A model generated the notes under the pieces. The model was not told the origin of the DNA. It saw only the letters and a list, made by a program, of their open reading frames with translations, and did not search any database. From CALHVX01 sp038757945 (GTDB lineage: Bacteria; Pseudomonadota; Gammaproteobacteria; Pseudomonadales; Azotimanducaceae), in NCBI GenBank assembly GCA_038757945.1, contig JBCDGJ010000026.1:1-40580 (forward strand): DNA of 40,580 nucleotides, given 5' to 3'. Every line of letters begins with the position of its first letter. The first letter of the stretch is position 1. This document shows positions 31,310-40,545 of the stretch, piece by piece. The translations under genes were made by a program, and so were the position numbers.

Positions 31310-32049
31310 TGATTTATCTCTTCGTTGTCGTCCCGACTCGTCAGCACCGTGTGGCGCTTGTACTCAAGGCGCAGAATGAACCGATCGCTCAGATATACGT
31401 TTGCGCCGATTCCGGCGTGGGCCACCTCGTCCTCACGATCCTCGGCGGCAACGATGGCCGCCTGGGGCTCGGTGCGAACGATGCCGGTGCCCACCATGAA
31501 ATAGGGCGAGATCCGGCGGTTCGGCCAAGGTGCGATCACCGCGCTGATGTTGGCGATGAAACCATCAGAAAAGTTACCCAGGATCTGACCTCCCTCCAGC
31601 TGAAAGGAGACATGCGGCGTCAGCGCGAAACCGAGATAACCGCTGATCAGGTTGGCGCCGCCGAAATCACCGCCAGCCATGCCGAGCTCCCAGCGCCGGT
31701 TGCTGAAGTCGCCGATGGCGAGCACCCCGTAATCTATCGGATTGCCATCGAGGTCCAGCGTGTGCTGCAGCTGATCAATGTGAACCCAGCCTTCCTTGTC
31801 ACGCGGACCACGCACCTTGAACCAGTTGGTTTTGCGTTTCAGAAGCGTGACCCGATCGCCCTGGGCGATGACGTAGAAGATCGGAAAACCCCGGCCAGCG
31901 CCGGTGCGCATCTCCAGATACGGATCGGACACGACAACTTCCGGTTCGTAGGCTTCGAACCAGGCCAGGGCGGATGTCGGCAACAGCGCGGCCAGACACA
32001 GCAGCGCTGCGACCAAGGGCTGAAATCGATGTCCCGATCGACTGACCAT
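31279..32049 (-). CDS. SH3-domain plus beta-barrel outer-membrane protein
   Basis: A 256-residue exported protein. After a signal peptide (to about residue 28, ALA) comes an SH3b-like domain (about 35-95: VVSDPYLEMRTGAGRGFPIFY, GDRVTLLKRKTNWFKVR, GWVHIDQL). A C-terminal barrel (about 110-256) ends in FSVFF. Periplasmic SH3b domains often bind peptidoglycan or proteins, so this may anchor the barrel or sense a partner (inference). The ATG at 32049 has AGAGG upstream; an earlier in-frame start adds a poor N-terminus. It is 43 bases after the dihaem lipoprotein gene and overlaps the next. Confidence 0.75.
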   Translation of the reverse strand: MVSRSGHRFQPLVAALLCLAALLPTSALAWFEAYEPEVVVSDPYLEMRTGAGRGFPIFYVIAQGDRVTLLKRKTNWFKVRGPRDKEGWVHIDQLQHTLDLDGNPIDYGVLAIGDFSNRRWELGMAGGDFGGANLISGYLGFALTPHVSFQLEGGQILGNFSDGFIANISAVIAPWPNRRISPYFMVGTGIVRTEPQAAIVAAEDREDEVAHAGIGANVYLSDRFILRLEYKRHTVLTSRDDNEEINQWKTGFSVFF

Positions 32050-32092
32050 GGAGGAATCCTCTGTCTCCTGAACCACGAGGTACGAGCAGCGC

Positions 32093-34798
32093 CTACTGAG
32101 GGACGATGAACGGATCGTTGTAATACTGCCCGCCCAGGTCGAGCCATTCTGAGACCAGCTTCAGCTCTGCAGCATTGAGATAGCCAGCATGTGATCCACC
32201 CGGCAGGAACAGGTCAAAGAACCGGGGGCTGAGGTTGGCACCGCCGATGTTCAGGGGTGGCGTCACGCCAACCGTCACCAGCACCGGGATCGGGTTACCG
32301 TCAATGTCGAGAATCAGTTCGCCATCGGCATCGACCTCGAACAGCGGGTTGCCGTCCCCGTCGGTGGCCTGCACCAGACGATCGATCACGGCGCCATCCA
32401 CGACTTCGACCTCGTTGTCGTTGAACATCAGCTCCCGATAGCTGATTAGATGGTCAGCTTCGTCCGGTGAAGGACCATCGGAGAGGTCGAGCTGCGACGC
32501 TGGCACCATCGCCATGCCCATGGCGTCGGCTGGCGCGTGGCAGCTGGTGCAGGTTTCATCGCCGGTCAGGTTGCCATCGACATCAAACTGCTGACGGTCA
32601 ACGCCCCAGAGCGGATGAATGTGCTCCGCATAGTGGATGGTGATCCGGCACAGCGCGGTCCAGTTGGTGACGCAGCCGTCGGCCACCGGCGCGGTGAGGC
32701 CCAGCGGCAGACCGGAATAGGCACGGATGTCATCGGGATCCGGCGTGCGCAGCGCCGGGTCGGTCCAGTAGTCGGTAAATCGCAGATCCACGCTTGGCTC
32801 CGGCACGCCGTTGATGCGGGCCCAGACCTCCGCCATGGTCTCGCCGGCGTTTGCGAACAACGCCGGATTGGCATTCGGGAACGGCGACCCATCAACCGCG
32901 GCACCCGGGTTGCTGGTCGGCGGTTGCGCATCCAGGCGCCCGTGGGCAATCTCGCTGTCTGCGCTGTGGCAGCCCACACACTCCAGTTCTTCTCCGGGAC
33001 GGAGCTGCAACCAGTTGAGATGACGTGCGGATACCCGACGGCCGTCGGCGTCCAGCAGCTCAACGGCAAAAGCAACGTTGGCGGGCACCTTGACCTTGAC
33101 CGAGCCATCCGGCTCGACCAGCGCATAGCCGAGCACTTCGCGCATCAGGTTCGCCTGGCTGCGACCGAACGCAGTGCCGTCGAGATCCACCAGATCGTCA
33201 TCCGGCATGGAGACCGCTTTGACCAGCCGCAGGTAGCGGATCGGCCGCGCCGCGGCCGGGGTAATCAGCGGATCAGACACCAAGGACAGGTCGACCAGCG
33301 AGGTACCGTCAAAATCGTAGACATTGCGGATATGCAGCACACCAACGCTCTCCGACACCAGATCGGCGTCGAGCTCGATGCCCGCGGTCTTGTCGAGCAG
33401 GACCGGCGCTGCGGTGCGACCCTCGAGCACCACCACCTCCGAGTACACCTCACCCGGCTCCGGCTGCAGGATCGGCTGCTGCGTATCCTCCGTCAGATCG
33501 TGCATCCAGATTCCGTAGAAGGGGTCGGCTTCAACGTAGATCGGATCGTTCAGAAAGTCCTCGGTGCAGGGACGGATCACGGGCTCCAGCGGATCGGAGG
33601 TCGTATCCCGCAGTCGGCACTGGCTCCAGGCCGTGAGCAGACGATTGGTGCCGTCGAACAGCGGAAACACCGAGGCATAGCGCCCCTGCAGCGGCGGGCG
33701 ATCCTCTTCCAGGGTGAGGTCACCGGGAAACAGTACTTCCTGAGCGTCGGCCAACAGCGCACCGGCCGACGGTATGGGACGGTCGTGTTCCGAGTAAGCA
33801 GCCGTATCAACGGCGACCGGCAGCGTTCCCAACGTCGACTGGTCACCGGAGGGGCGCAGCAGCACAAGCAACCGGCCGTCCGGCAGTTCCTTCGGCTCAA
33901 CGAATTCGATCTCCTGCCCATCCGGCCCGGTGTCGTGGCTGTGAACACCGTAGAGCATCTCGAGCTCGGTGCCGTCCGGATTCGCCGCATAGAGGCTGAT
34001 ACGATCACGGCCGGGCACATTGTCCCAGCGGCTGAACGCGATGCGTCCGCTGCTCAGCACCATCGGATCCAGATCAGAGCTCTGGTTGAAGGTGATCTGA
34101 CGGATCTCGGTGCCATCGTCATTCATCACGTGCAGGGCCAGCGCCGGCAGATCGCGGTCCTCGTCGAGGCCGGAAAACTGGGGCTTGCCCTCGTCGAGCA
34201 GAACGGCTTTCGCGAAGCGCTGCCGCGTCGAAGAGAAGACGATGCGGCCATCGGGCAGAAACTGCGGCGCGACGTCCTCGCCGTCCTCGGCCACCAGATC
34301 GGAGCTGATGACGCGCCGCAGCAGATCATCTTCGCGATCGTAGAACCAGATGTTCCAGGTCGGTTGCTCGTCGTCATCGAGATCCGGGTCCTCCGGCGCA
34401 CGCATGGCAAACACCATGCGTAGCCCATCAGCCGAGACCGCGACGTCTTTGACGTCATAGAGCGGTGGATTGCCCTCTTCATCGGCCGGGAACACGTCTA
34501 CGGTGAGCACAACTTCGGCAGCCGTTGGCGACGCACGTTCCCTGAGGATCAGTTCCGCACCCGGAAAGAAATCGGTTGGTCGACGAACGTCGGTAGCGAG
34601 CAGCTCCCCGTCATCATCAACCTGCAGCAGGCGTTTGACGTAGGCAACGGGAAAGTCGACAACCACCGGATCGGGGTCCTGACCGCCGGAAAAGGCTGCG
34701 CTACTGCCCTGATCGGAGCCACCGCCGCAGGCGCTAAGCACCAGCAGCAGCGAAACCAACCACCCACACTTCATCCTATGGTCGTTGCGAGATACCAC
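32093..34798 (-). CDS. TolB-propeller/HzsA-like dihaem lipoprotein
   Basis: A 901-residue lipoprotein with lipobox LVLSAC. The N-terminal half (about 45-400) has TolB/WD-like propeller blades (DVAVSADGLRMVFAMRA, PQFLPDGRIVFSSTR, VLSSGRIAFSRWD). The C-terminal part has two haem-c sites, CVGCH at 607-611 and CTSCH at 750-754, so it is a periplasmic or surface cytochrome. The domain layout resembles proteins annotated as related to hydrazine synthase alpha subunit, but nothing else of anammox metabolism is present, so that chemistry is not proposed. GTG at 34798 is favoured (GAGGG 4 bases upstream); ATG at 34774 is the alternative. It is the first gene of the left arm. Confidence 0.78.
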   Translation of the reverse strand: MVSRNDHRMKCGWLVSLLLVLSACGGGSDQGSSAAFSGGQDPDPVVVDFPVAYVKRLLQVDDDGELLATDVRRPTDFFPGAELILRERASPTAAEVVLTVDVFPADEEGNPPLYDVKDVAVSADGLRMVFAMRAPEDPDLDDDEQPTWNIWFYDREDDLLRRVISSDLVAEDGEDVAPQFLPDGRIVFSSTRQRFAKAVLLDEGKPQFSGLDEDRDLPALALHVMNDDGTEIRQITFNQSSDLDPMVLSSGRIAFSRWDNVPGRDRISLYAANPDGTELEMLYGVHSHDTGPDGQEIEFVEPKELPDGRLLVLLRPSGDQSTLGTLPVAVDTAAYSEHDRPIPSAGALLADAQEVLFPGDLTLEEDRPPLQGRYASVFPLFDGTNRLLTAWSQCRLRDTTSDPLEPVIRPCTEDFLNDPIYVEADPFYGIWMHDLTEDTQQPILQPEPGEVYSEVVVLEGRTAAPVLLDKTAGIELDADLVSESVGVLHIRNVYDFDGTSLVDLSLVSDPLITPAAARPIRYLRLVKAVSMPDDDLVDLDGTAFGRSQANLMREVLGYALVEPDGSVKVKVPANVAFAVELLDADGRRVSARHLNWLQLRPGEELECVGCHSADSEIAHGRLDAQPPTSNPGAAVDGSPFPNANPALFANAGETMAEVWARINGVPEPSVDLRFTDYWTDPALRTPDPDDIRAYSGLPLGLTAPVADGCVTNWTALCRITIHYAEHIHPLWGVDRQQFDVDGNLTGDETCTSCHAPADAMGMAMVPASQLDLSDGPSPDEADHLISYRELMFNDNEVEVVDGAVIDRLVQATDGDGNPLFEVDADGELILDIDGNPIPVLVTVGVTPPLNIGGANLSPRFFDLFLPGGSHAGYLNAAELKLVSEWLDLGGQYYNDPFIVPQ

Positions 34799-35125
34799 TT
34801 AACCCTCAGCGTCTGACCGACTTACGAACAGAAATTCTTTCACAAAGGGCTTACAGCAGGACGTGACTGACCGCACAGCACACCGGCAAGGCGTAGCGAT
34901 TTCACCATCTGCAGCAACAATGTGCGCCGAGTCACAGCGTAACGAATGTAAATGCCTAATCTAGGTGGCGCTTACATCCACGCCCAGAACAAGGTGACCT
35001 CGGTCAAGACGGTGTGGACTGCGCAGGACTGCGCACCTCACGTGGGATGTCAAAGGATCGACATTCAGGTAGCTGTAGCAGCGCTGGCACAAGGCCAACG
35101 CTGTTTGCCGAAATAGGAGCATCCA
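34799..35125. promoter_or_regulatory. Divergent promoter region of the secreted-cytochrome cluster
   Basis: A 327-base spacer between the two arms. It contains an imperfect inverted repeat, TGTAAATGCC (34947-34956) and GGCGCTTACA (34967-34976), 8 of 10 arm positions pairing across a 10-base AT-rich centre: a plausible operator for a dimeric regulator. An AGGAG Shine-Dalgarno (35115-35119) precedes the rightward gene. No ORF or clear -35/-10 pair is seen. Confidence 0.45.
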
Positions 35126-36370
35126 ATGGCCCCGTTGGTCCAGGCCCGAACGGCTGGCCGACGCCGTTCCCTGTTGCAGGGAACCGCGACCGGTCTCGCC
35201 CTCGCACTGTCCGTGTGCGTACTGTCAACCACTGCACTCGCCGGCCCAAGGGATCAGGCCAAACGTATCCACGACCGCATCGCCGGTGTGCCTGCTTCTG
35301 CGAGCACGCTGGATGCCATGGTCGATGACATCAACAACAGCGATCCGCTCGAAGCCGCGCTGCTCGCGACGCAAGCGCCGGAGTTTTACAGCATTACGCT
35401 GCGCAACTTCGCAGCGCCCTGGACCAATCGGGATGAGTCCGTATTCGTCCCGTTGAACGATTACACCGCTACGGTGATCGGGATGGTCCGGGATGACCGG
35501 GACTTTCGCGGCCTGCTGTACGAGGACGTTGCCTACGTCGGCAACGGGAGCGGCCTCCCGCCCTACTCCGTCAGCAACAACGCACACTATGAGGCGCTGG
35601 ATAAGGCTGACCTGCAGGCCGAACTGCAGGCGACTACCCAATCGTCGCTGAACGGGTTGCCGACCGATGCCACCGCTGGCGTGCTGACGAGCCGCGCAGC
35701 GGCGAAGTCCTATTTTATCGATGGCACTAATCGCGCCATGTTCCGCTTCACCCTGATGGCCCACCTGTGCCGGGATATGGAGCAGGTGCATGATGTCACC
35801 CGTTCTCCGGACCGGATCCGCCAGGATGTGTCGCGCAGCCCCGGAGGTGATGCGCGCGTCTTCCTCAACAACTGTGTCGGTTGCCACTCCGGCATGGATC
35901 CGATGACCCAGGCCTTCGCCTACTACGACTACGCGTACAACGTCGACGCAGATCCAACCGGCGAAAATGGCTCGCTGCTCTACAACGCGGATGGCCAGGT
36001 TGATCCGGTCACCGGCACCCGGGTCGTTTCGAAGTACTTCAACAACGCAGCCAACTTCGCGCCAGGGTTCCAGACTCCGGATGACTCCTGGGGCAACTAC
36101 TGGCGAGCAGGGCCGAAATCCGTCCTCGGGTGGGATCCGGCCCTGTCCGGCTCCGGCAACGGCGCCAAGTCCATGGGTCAAGAGCTGTCGCACAGCACCG
36201 CGTTCGCACAGTGCCAGGTCGAGAAAGTGTTCGAAAACGTGTGCCTGCGCAGCCCGGCCGACAGCGCCGACCGTCTCCAGCTCGACGCCATGGTGTCCTC
36301 CTTCAGGACCAACGGCTACAACCTGCGCCGCGTGTTCGCGGAATCCGCCGTTTACTGCATGGGTGACTGA
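35126..36370 (+). CDS. Monohaem cytochrome, DUF1588/DUF1585-like
   Basis: A 414-residue exported protein with a signal peptide (about residues 22-39, ending TALAG). The RRRSLLQG n-region is Tat-like, though c-cytochromes normally use Sec. One haem-c site, CVGCH, is at 250-254 followed by SGMDPMTQAFAYYDYA, like the CxxCHxxMDP motif of planctomycete DUF1588 proteins. The C-terminus (AFAQCQVEKVFENVCLR ... LDAMVSSFRTNGYNLRRVF) parallels DUF1585. The upstream DUF1587/1592/1595 domains of full-length planctomycete cytochromes are absent. It leads the right arm, with AGGAG 7 bases before its ATG, and is 11 bases ahead of the next gene. Confidence 0.72.
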   Translation: MAPLVQARTAGRRRSLLQGTATGLALALSVCVLSTTALAGPRDQAKRIHDRIAGVPASASTLDAMVDDINNSDPLEAALLATQAPEFYSITLRNFAAPWTNRDESVFVPLNDYTATVIGMVRDDRDFRGLLYEDVAYVGNGSGLPPYSVSNNAHYEALDKADLQAELQATTQSSLNGLPTDATAGVLTSRAAAKSYFIDGTNRAMFRFTLMAHLCRDMEQVHDVTRSPDRIRQDVSRSPGGDARVFLNNCVGCHSGMDPMTQAFAYYDYAYNVDADPTGENGSLLYNADGQVDPVTGTRVVSKYFNNAANFAPGFQTPDDSWGNYWRAGPKSVLGWDPALSGSGNGAKSMGQELSHSTAFAQCQVEKVFENVCLRSPADSADRLQLDAMVSSFRTNGYNLRRVFAESAVYCMGD

Positions 36371-36381
36371 GGAGCCGCAAA

Positions 36382-38862
36382 ATGAAGACACACAACACCA
36401 ATACCCTCAGCACTCATCGTTCTCCGCTGCGCGCGGCGCTGCTGCTCATTGGCCTGAGCCTGTTCGTTCAAGGCTGTGGCAGCGGGTCCGGGGCCTCGGT
36501 TGAAGAGAACCCGGTGACGGTTGCGCCAACGGTCAGCAACTACACGGGACCGGCCCCGGCTTCTGCCGATGTGCAGGCGTTCAAGCTTGCGGTATGGGAC
36601 AACCTGGTCCCGAACAATCGCTGCGGCAGCTGCCACAACGAGTCCCAGACCCCACGTTTCGTGCGGGCGGACGACATCAATCTTGCCTACGACACGACGA
36701 ACGCGCTGGTCGACCTGAACGACCCGGGCCTGTCCCTGCTCGTCAACAAGGTCCGCGGGGGCCATAACTGCTGGGAGTCCGACGCTGACGCCTGCGGCGA
36801 CATCATCGAGTCCTACATCGAGAACTGGGCCAGCGACACCATCGGCGGCGGTAGCAAGACCGTGCAGCTGGTGCCGCCTCCAATTCAGGATCCCGGCGAA
36901 AGCAAGAACTTCCCGGTCGACACGGGCCTCTTCGCGAGCACCGTTTACCCGCTGCTGAACACCTACTGTGCCCAGTGCCACTCGGACACGGCGGCCATCG
37001 CGCAGGCACCGTTCATCGCGAGCGATGACATCGATGTCGCCTACGCTGCCGCACAGGCCCGGATGAATCTCGAGCTGCCGGAGAACTCGCGGTTCGTACT
37101 GCGCCTCGGCAGCGAGTTCCACAACTGCTGGACCCAGAGCTGCAGCGATGACGCCGATGAAATGCTGGCCGCGATTCAGGCCTTCTCTGACGCCATTACA
37201 CCCGATCAGATCGATCCTGCGCTGGTCACCAGCAAAGCCATGAAGCTGACAGACGGCATCATTTCTTCCGCCGGCGGACGTTTCGAGAACAATCTGATTG
37301 CGCTCTACGAGTTCAAGACAGGCTCCGGCAACACGGTATTTGATACCTCGGGCGTTGAGCCTTCCCTCAATCTGACGCTGTCCGGCGACTACAGCTGGGT
37401 TGGAGGCTGGGGGGTTGCCTTCACCGACGGCAAGGCGCAGGGCTCAACGACCGCAAGCCGGAAACTGCATGATCTGATCAAGGCGACCAACGAGTACACC
37501 GTGGAACTCTGGGTCGTACCCGGCAACGTCAGCCAGGACGGACCCGCGCGTATCGTCAGCTATGCGGGAAGCGCTGAGAACCGGAACTTCATGGTCGGCC
37601 AGACCCTGTACAACTACGACACCTTCAACCGGTCCACGGAGACCGATCAGAGCGGTGATCCGCAGCTGTCGACCGCCGATGACGACGAAGACCTGCAGGC
37701 GTCGCTGCAGCACATGGTGCTGACCTACGACCCCGCCAACGGTCGCCGTATCTACGTGAACGGTGAGTTTACGGAAGACCTCGACTCGGCGACCGGGGGT
37801 CTGCTGAACGACTGGGACGAAACCTACGCACTCGCGATCGCCAGCGAAGTAGACAACCAGAACCGTTGGGCCGGTACGGTGCGGATGCTGGCCGTTCATA
37901 ACCGGGCGCTGACCGAAGAACAGATCGTGCAGAACTTCGAAGTTGGCGTTGGCGAGAAGTACTTCGTTCTCTTCAACGTCAGCGACCATGTCGGGCTGAC
38001 CGATGCCTACATCGTCTTCGAAGCAAGCCAGTTCGACAGCTACAGCTACCTGTTCGATACGCCGTTCTTCATCGTCCTTGATTCGGCCACAGATCCTGGA
38101 ACGATTCCGGTTGCGGGTATGCGCATCGGCCTGAACGGTCGCGAGCTCGAGGTTGGCCAGGCCTTTGCCAATCTCGACACGTCGATCACGTCAGCCGCCT
38201 ATGCAACCGAGGGGCGTCAGACCCTCTCGCCGCAGGGCACCGTCATTCAGCTCGACAAGGGACCAGAACTCGATGAGTTCTTCCTGACCTTCGAGCAGCT
38301 CGGAACGGCGACCAACGTCTACGTGGAAGCCACGCCGCCAGCCCCGGCAACACCGGGTGATCAGCCTCGTGGACCCGAGCTCGGGGTGCGTGACTTTGCA
38401 GAGATCAACGCCACCATGGCGCAGCTCACCGGCATCCCGATTACCAATCCGGGTGTGAGCGGCACCTACGAGCTGGTGCAGCAGGCCATGCCGGTCAACC
38501 CGATCCTCGGCGGCTTCCTGTCATCGCAGCAGATGGGCGTGACGCAGCTGGCGATCAGCTACTGCTCGGCACTGGTCGACGATGGCGGTGCACGCGGCAC
38601 CTACTTCCCGGGCCTCGACTTCAACGCGGCGCCGGCGACGGCCTTCAGCGACCGCAGCGTGCTCATGAACCCGCTGTTCAACTCGATGATCGGCGCCGGA
38701 GTCGTCACGCAGCCGGCGCAGGCAGAACTCGAAACCGAGCTGAATGCGCTGGTTGACCGCTTGAGCAGCTGCGGAGCGGGCTGTGAGGCCGATCGCACCG
38801 AACGGATCGTCAAGGGCGCCTGCGCCGCCGTGCTCGGCAGCGCTGCAATGCTGGTCCAGTAA
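36382..38862 (+). CDS. Dihaem LamG-domain lipoprotein
   Basis: An 826-residue lipoprotein (signal peptide ending VQGC, C32). Two homologous cytochrome modules follow: CGSCH (81-85) ... HNCW (128-131) and CAQCH (196-200) ... HNCW (247-250), each with a DDI-x-x-AY-x-x-x-x-A segment between. Residues ~300-510 form a LamG/concanavalin-like domain (LIALYEFKTGSGNTVFDTSG, YTVELWVVPGNVS, HMVLTYDPANGRRIYVNGE, GTVRMLAVHNRALTEEQI). The remainder is unassigned, with Cys pairs near the C-terminus (SSCGAGCEAD). LamG suggests binding to a polymer or partner at the surface. GGAG lies 7 bases before the ATG. I know no characterised homologue. Confidence 0.78.
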   Translation: MKTHNTNTLSTHRSPLRAALLLIGLSLFVQGCGSGSGASVEENPVTVAPTVSNYTGPAPASADVQAFKLAVWDNLVPNNRCGSCHNESQTPRFVRADDINLAYDTTNALVDLNDPGLSLLVNKVRGGHNCWESDADACGDIIESYIENWASDTIGGGSKTVQLVPPPIQDPGESKNFPVDTGLFASTVYPLLNTYCAQCHSDTAAIAQAPFIASDDIDVAYAAAQARMNLELPENSRFVLRLGSEFHNCWTQSCSDDADEMLAAIQAFSDAITPDQIDPALVTSKAMKLTDGIISSAGGRFENNLIALYEFKTGSGNTVFDTSGVEPSLNLTLSGDYSWVGGWGVAFTDGKAQGSTTASRKLHDLIKATNEYTVELWVVPGNVSQDGPARIVSYAGSAENRNFMVGQTLYNYDTFNRSTETDQSGDPQLSTADDDEDLQASLQHMVLTYDPANGRRIYVNGEFTEDLDSATGGLLNDWDETYALAIASEVDNQNRWAGTVRMLAVHNRALTEEQIVQNFEVGVGEKYFVLFNVSDHVGLTDAYIVFEASQFDSYSYLFDTPFFIVLDSATDPGTIPVAGMRIGLNGRELEVGQAFANLDTSITSAAYATEGRQTLSPQGTVIQLDKGPELDEFFLTFEQLGTATNVYVEATPPAPATPGDQPRGPELGVRDFAEINATMAQLTGIPITNPGVSGTYELVQQAMPVNPILGGFLSSQQMGVTQLAISYCSALVDDGGARGTYFPGLDFNAAPATAFSDRSVLMNPLFNSMIGAGVVTQPAQAELETELNALVDRLSSCGAGCEADRTERIVKGACAAVLGSAAMLVQ

Positions 38863-38928
38863 CGCTGACTGACAAAGCTCAAGAAACCAGATCGGGTCGC
38901 AACGCGGCCCGGTATCAAGGAGAAGAAG

Positions 38929-40545
38929 ATGATTCGAAGACGACGGCGCAAGTACGACGATCCGCTCTGCCACCCGGATCACGCACGTCCGCGCACCCGC
39001 CGCGACTTCCTCGCGCAGGGATTCATCGCCGGCAGCGGCATCGCGCTCGGCATGACTCAGACCACTATTGGCGGCAAGGCAATGGCGCTGTCGCCAGATC
39101 TAGCGGCGCTGATCAGCGGCTGTGACATCCAGACGAACGGTGCCGGCAAGATCCCGTTCATCTGTTTCGACCTCGCCGGCGGCTCGAACCAGGCGGGATC
39201 GAACGTACTGGTCGGTCAGCGCGGCGGGCAGCTCGATTTTCTGAGCACGCAAGGCTACGAACGTCAGGGGCTACCGGGCGATATGGTGCCTTCGATTGCA
39301 AATCCTGATACGGGCCTTTCCGACTTCATCGACCAGAGCCTCGGCCTCGCGTTCCACAGCGACAGCCCGTTTCTGCGCGGCATGATGACGAAGCTGTCGC
39401 CGACGACGGCGGCAAATATCAACGGCGCGGTCATTCCTGCACGCTCGGAAAACGACACGGGTAACAATCCGCATAACCCGATGTACGGCATTGCTCGGGC
39501 CGGCGCAAACGGTTCGCTGCTGACGCTCGTTGGCTCAGAAAACTCAGATTCCGGCGGCAACTCCATGGCGCCGATGGACCTGATCGATCTGTCGGTCCGC
39601 CCGACCAAAGTTGACCGGCCCTCCGACGTCACGTCCCTGGTCGACGTAGGCGACCTCACCAGCGTGCTGAGCCAGGAAGACGCCGTCGCGGTAATGGAAT
39701 CCATCTACCGCATCAGCGACCAGAAGATGCGCAGCATCGACAGCGGCCAGTCCGTCACCACCGATGAGGTGGTCAAGGATCTGGTGCGCTGCGGCTACCT
39801 CAAGAGCGCCGACCTCGCCGAACGCTTCGGCGATCCGACGACGTTGGATCCAGCCGGCGACCCGGAAATAGTTGGGGCCACCGGCATCTTCAGTACCGAC
39901 GATTTCGAAGCGGGCGGTCGCAGCGGCGGCGAGTTCCGAAAGACGGCTTCAGTCATGAAGATGGTCATCAACGGCTTCGCGGGAGCCGGCACCGTCGAGA
40001 TGGGCGGTTACGACTATCACGGCGGCCGTCGTGCAGAGGGCGAGGTGAAAGACTTCCGGGCCGGCCAGTGCATGGGGGCCTGCCTCGAGTACGCGGCCAT
40101 CCGTGGCGTACCGCTGATGCTCTACGTGATGTCCGACGGCTCGTTGTCTTCGAACGGCGCCATCGACAACAGCGTCGACGGGCGTGGCAAGGGCGAGTGG
40201 ACCAGCGACAACCAGCAGACCGCCGCAACCTTCTTCATGGTCTACAACCCGAGCGGACGCCCGAACCTGCTGGGCGGCACACCGGAAGCGCAGGCGCTGC
40301 ACCAGCAGATCGGCTACATGCGGCCCGATGGGTCCGTGGAAACCGCCGGGACACCGGCCGCCAACAACGTCAACCTGCTGGTACAAACGGTGGTCATGAA
40401 CTACATGGCCCTGCACAACGAGCAGGGACTGTTCGATACCGCCGGTTACTTCCCGACCCACGGGCTCGGCAACAGCACGCTCAGGGACAGCCTGACGGCC
40501 TTCCAGCCAATCGTGAACGGCACGATCAGCAACCCGTTCAGCTAA
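38929..40545 (+). CDS. Tat-exported DUF1501-like protein
   Basis: A 538-residue protein with a clear twin-arginine signal (RPRTRRDFLAQGFIAGSGIA, about residues 24-43), so it is exported folded, perhaps with a cofactor. The body recalls DUF1501/alkaline-phosphatase-like planctomycete proteins: FICFDLAGGSNQAGSNVLVG, AFHSDSPFLRGMM, NGFAGAGTVEMGGYDYHGG and DNNQQT-like segments near the C-terminus. DUF1501 proteins are usually encoded beside DUF1587-1595 cytochromes, the situation seen here. The catalytic role is unknown. AGGAG lies 6 bases before the ATG; the gene follows the LamG lipoprotein by 66 bases. The last 35 bases of the window hold nothing identifiable. Confidence 0.75.
   Translation: MIRRRRRKYDDPLCHPDHARPRTRRDFLAQGFIAGSGIALGMTQTTIGGKAMALSPDLAALISGCDIQTNGAGKIPFICFDLAGGSNQAGSNVLVGQRGGQLDFLSTQGYERQGLPGDMVPSIANPDTGLSDFIDQSLGLAFHSDSPFLRGMMTKLSPTTAANINGAVIPARSENDTGNNPHNPMYGIARAGANGSLLTLVGSENSDSGGNSMAPMDLIDLSVRPTKVDRPSDVTSLVDVGDLTSVLSQEDAVAVMESIYRISDQKMRSIDSGQSVTTDEVVKDLVRCGYLKSADLAERFGDPTTLDPAGDPEIVGATGIFSTDDFEAGGRSGGEFRKTASVMKMVINGFAGAGTVEMGGYDYHGGRRAEGEVKDFRAGQCMGACLEYAAIRGVPLMLYVMSDGSLSSNGAIDNSVDGRGKGEWTSDNQQTAATFFMVYNPSGRPNLLGGTPEAQALHQQIGYMRPDGSVETAGTPAANNVNLLVQTVVMNYMALHNEQGLFDTAGYFPTHGLGNSTLRDSLTAFQPIVNGTISNPFS

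Noticed and set aside
32537..34423. A 628-codon plus-strand open frame opposite the dihaem lipoprotein
   Set aside because: The minus-strand protein has a lipobox, propeller blades and two CxxCH motifs; the plus frame has none and is His/Arg/Gln-rich in the way of antisense frames.
32093..34798. Hydrazine synthase activity for the HzsA-like protein
   Set aside because: Only the domain layout is similar; no partner subunits or other anammox genes are present and the host is phototrophic, so a common fold is the safer reading.
38929..40545. Annotation of the Tat protein as a general secretion pathway component
   Set aside because: It is a Tat-exported globular protein with DUF1501-like features and no membrane helices of the GspF type.
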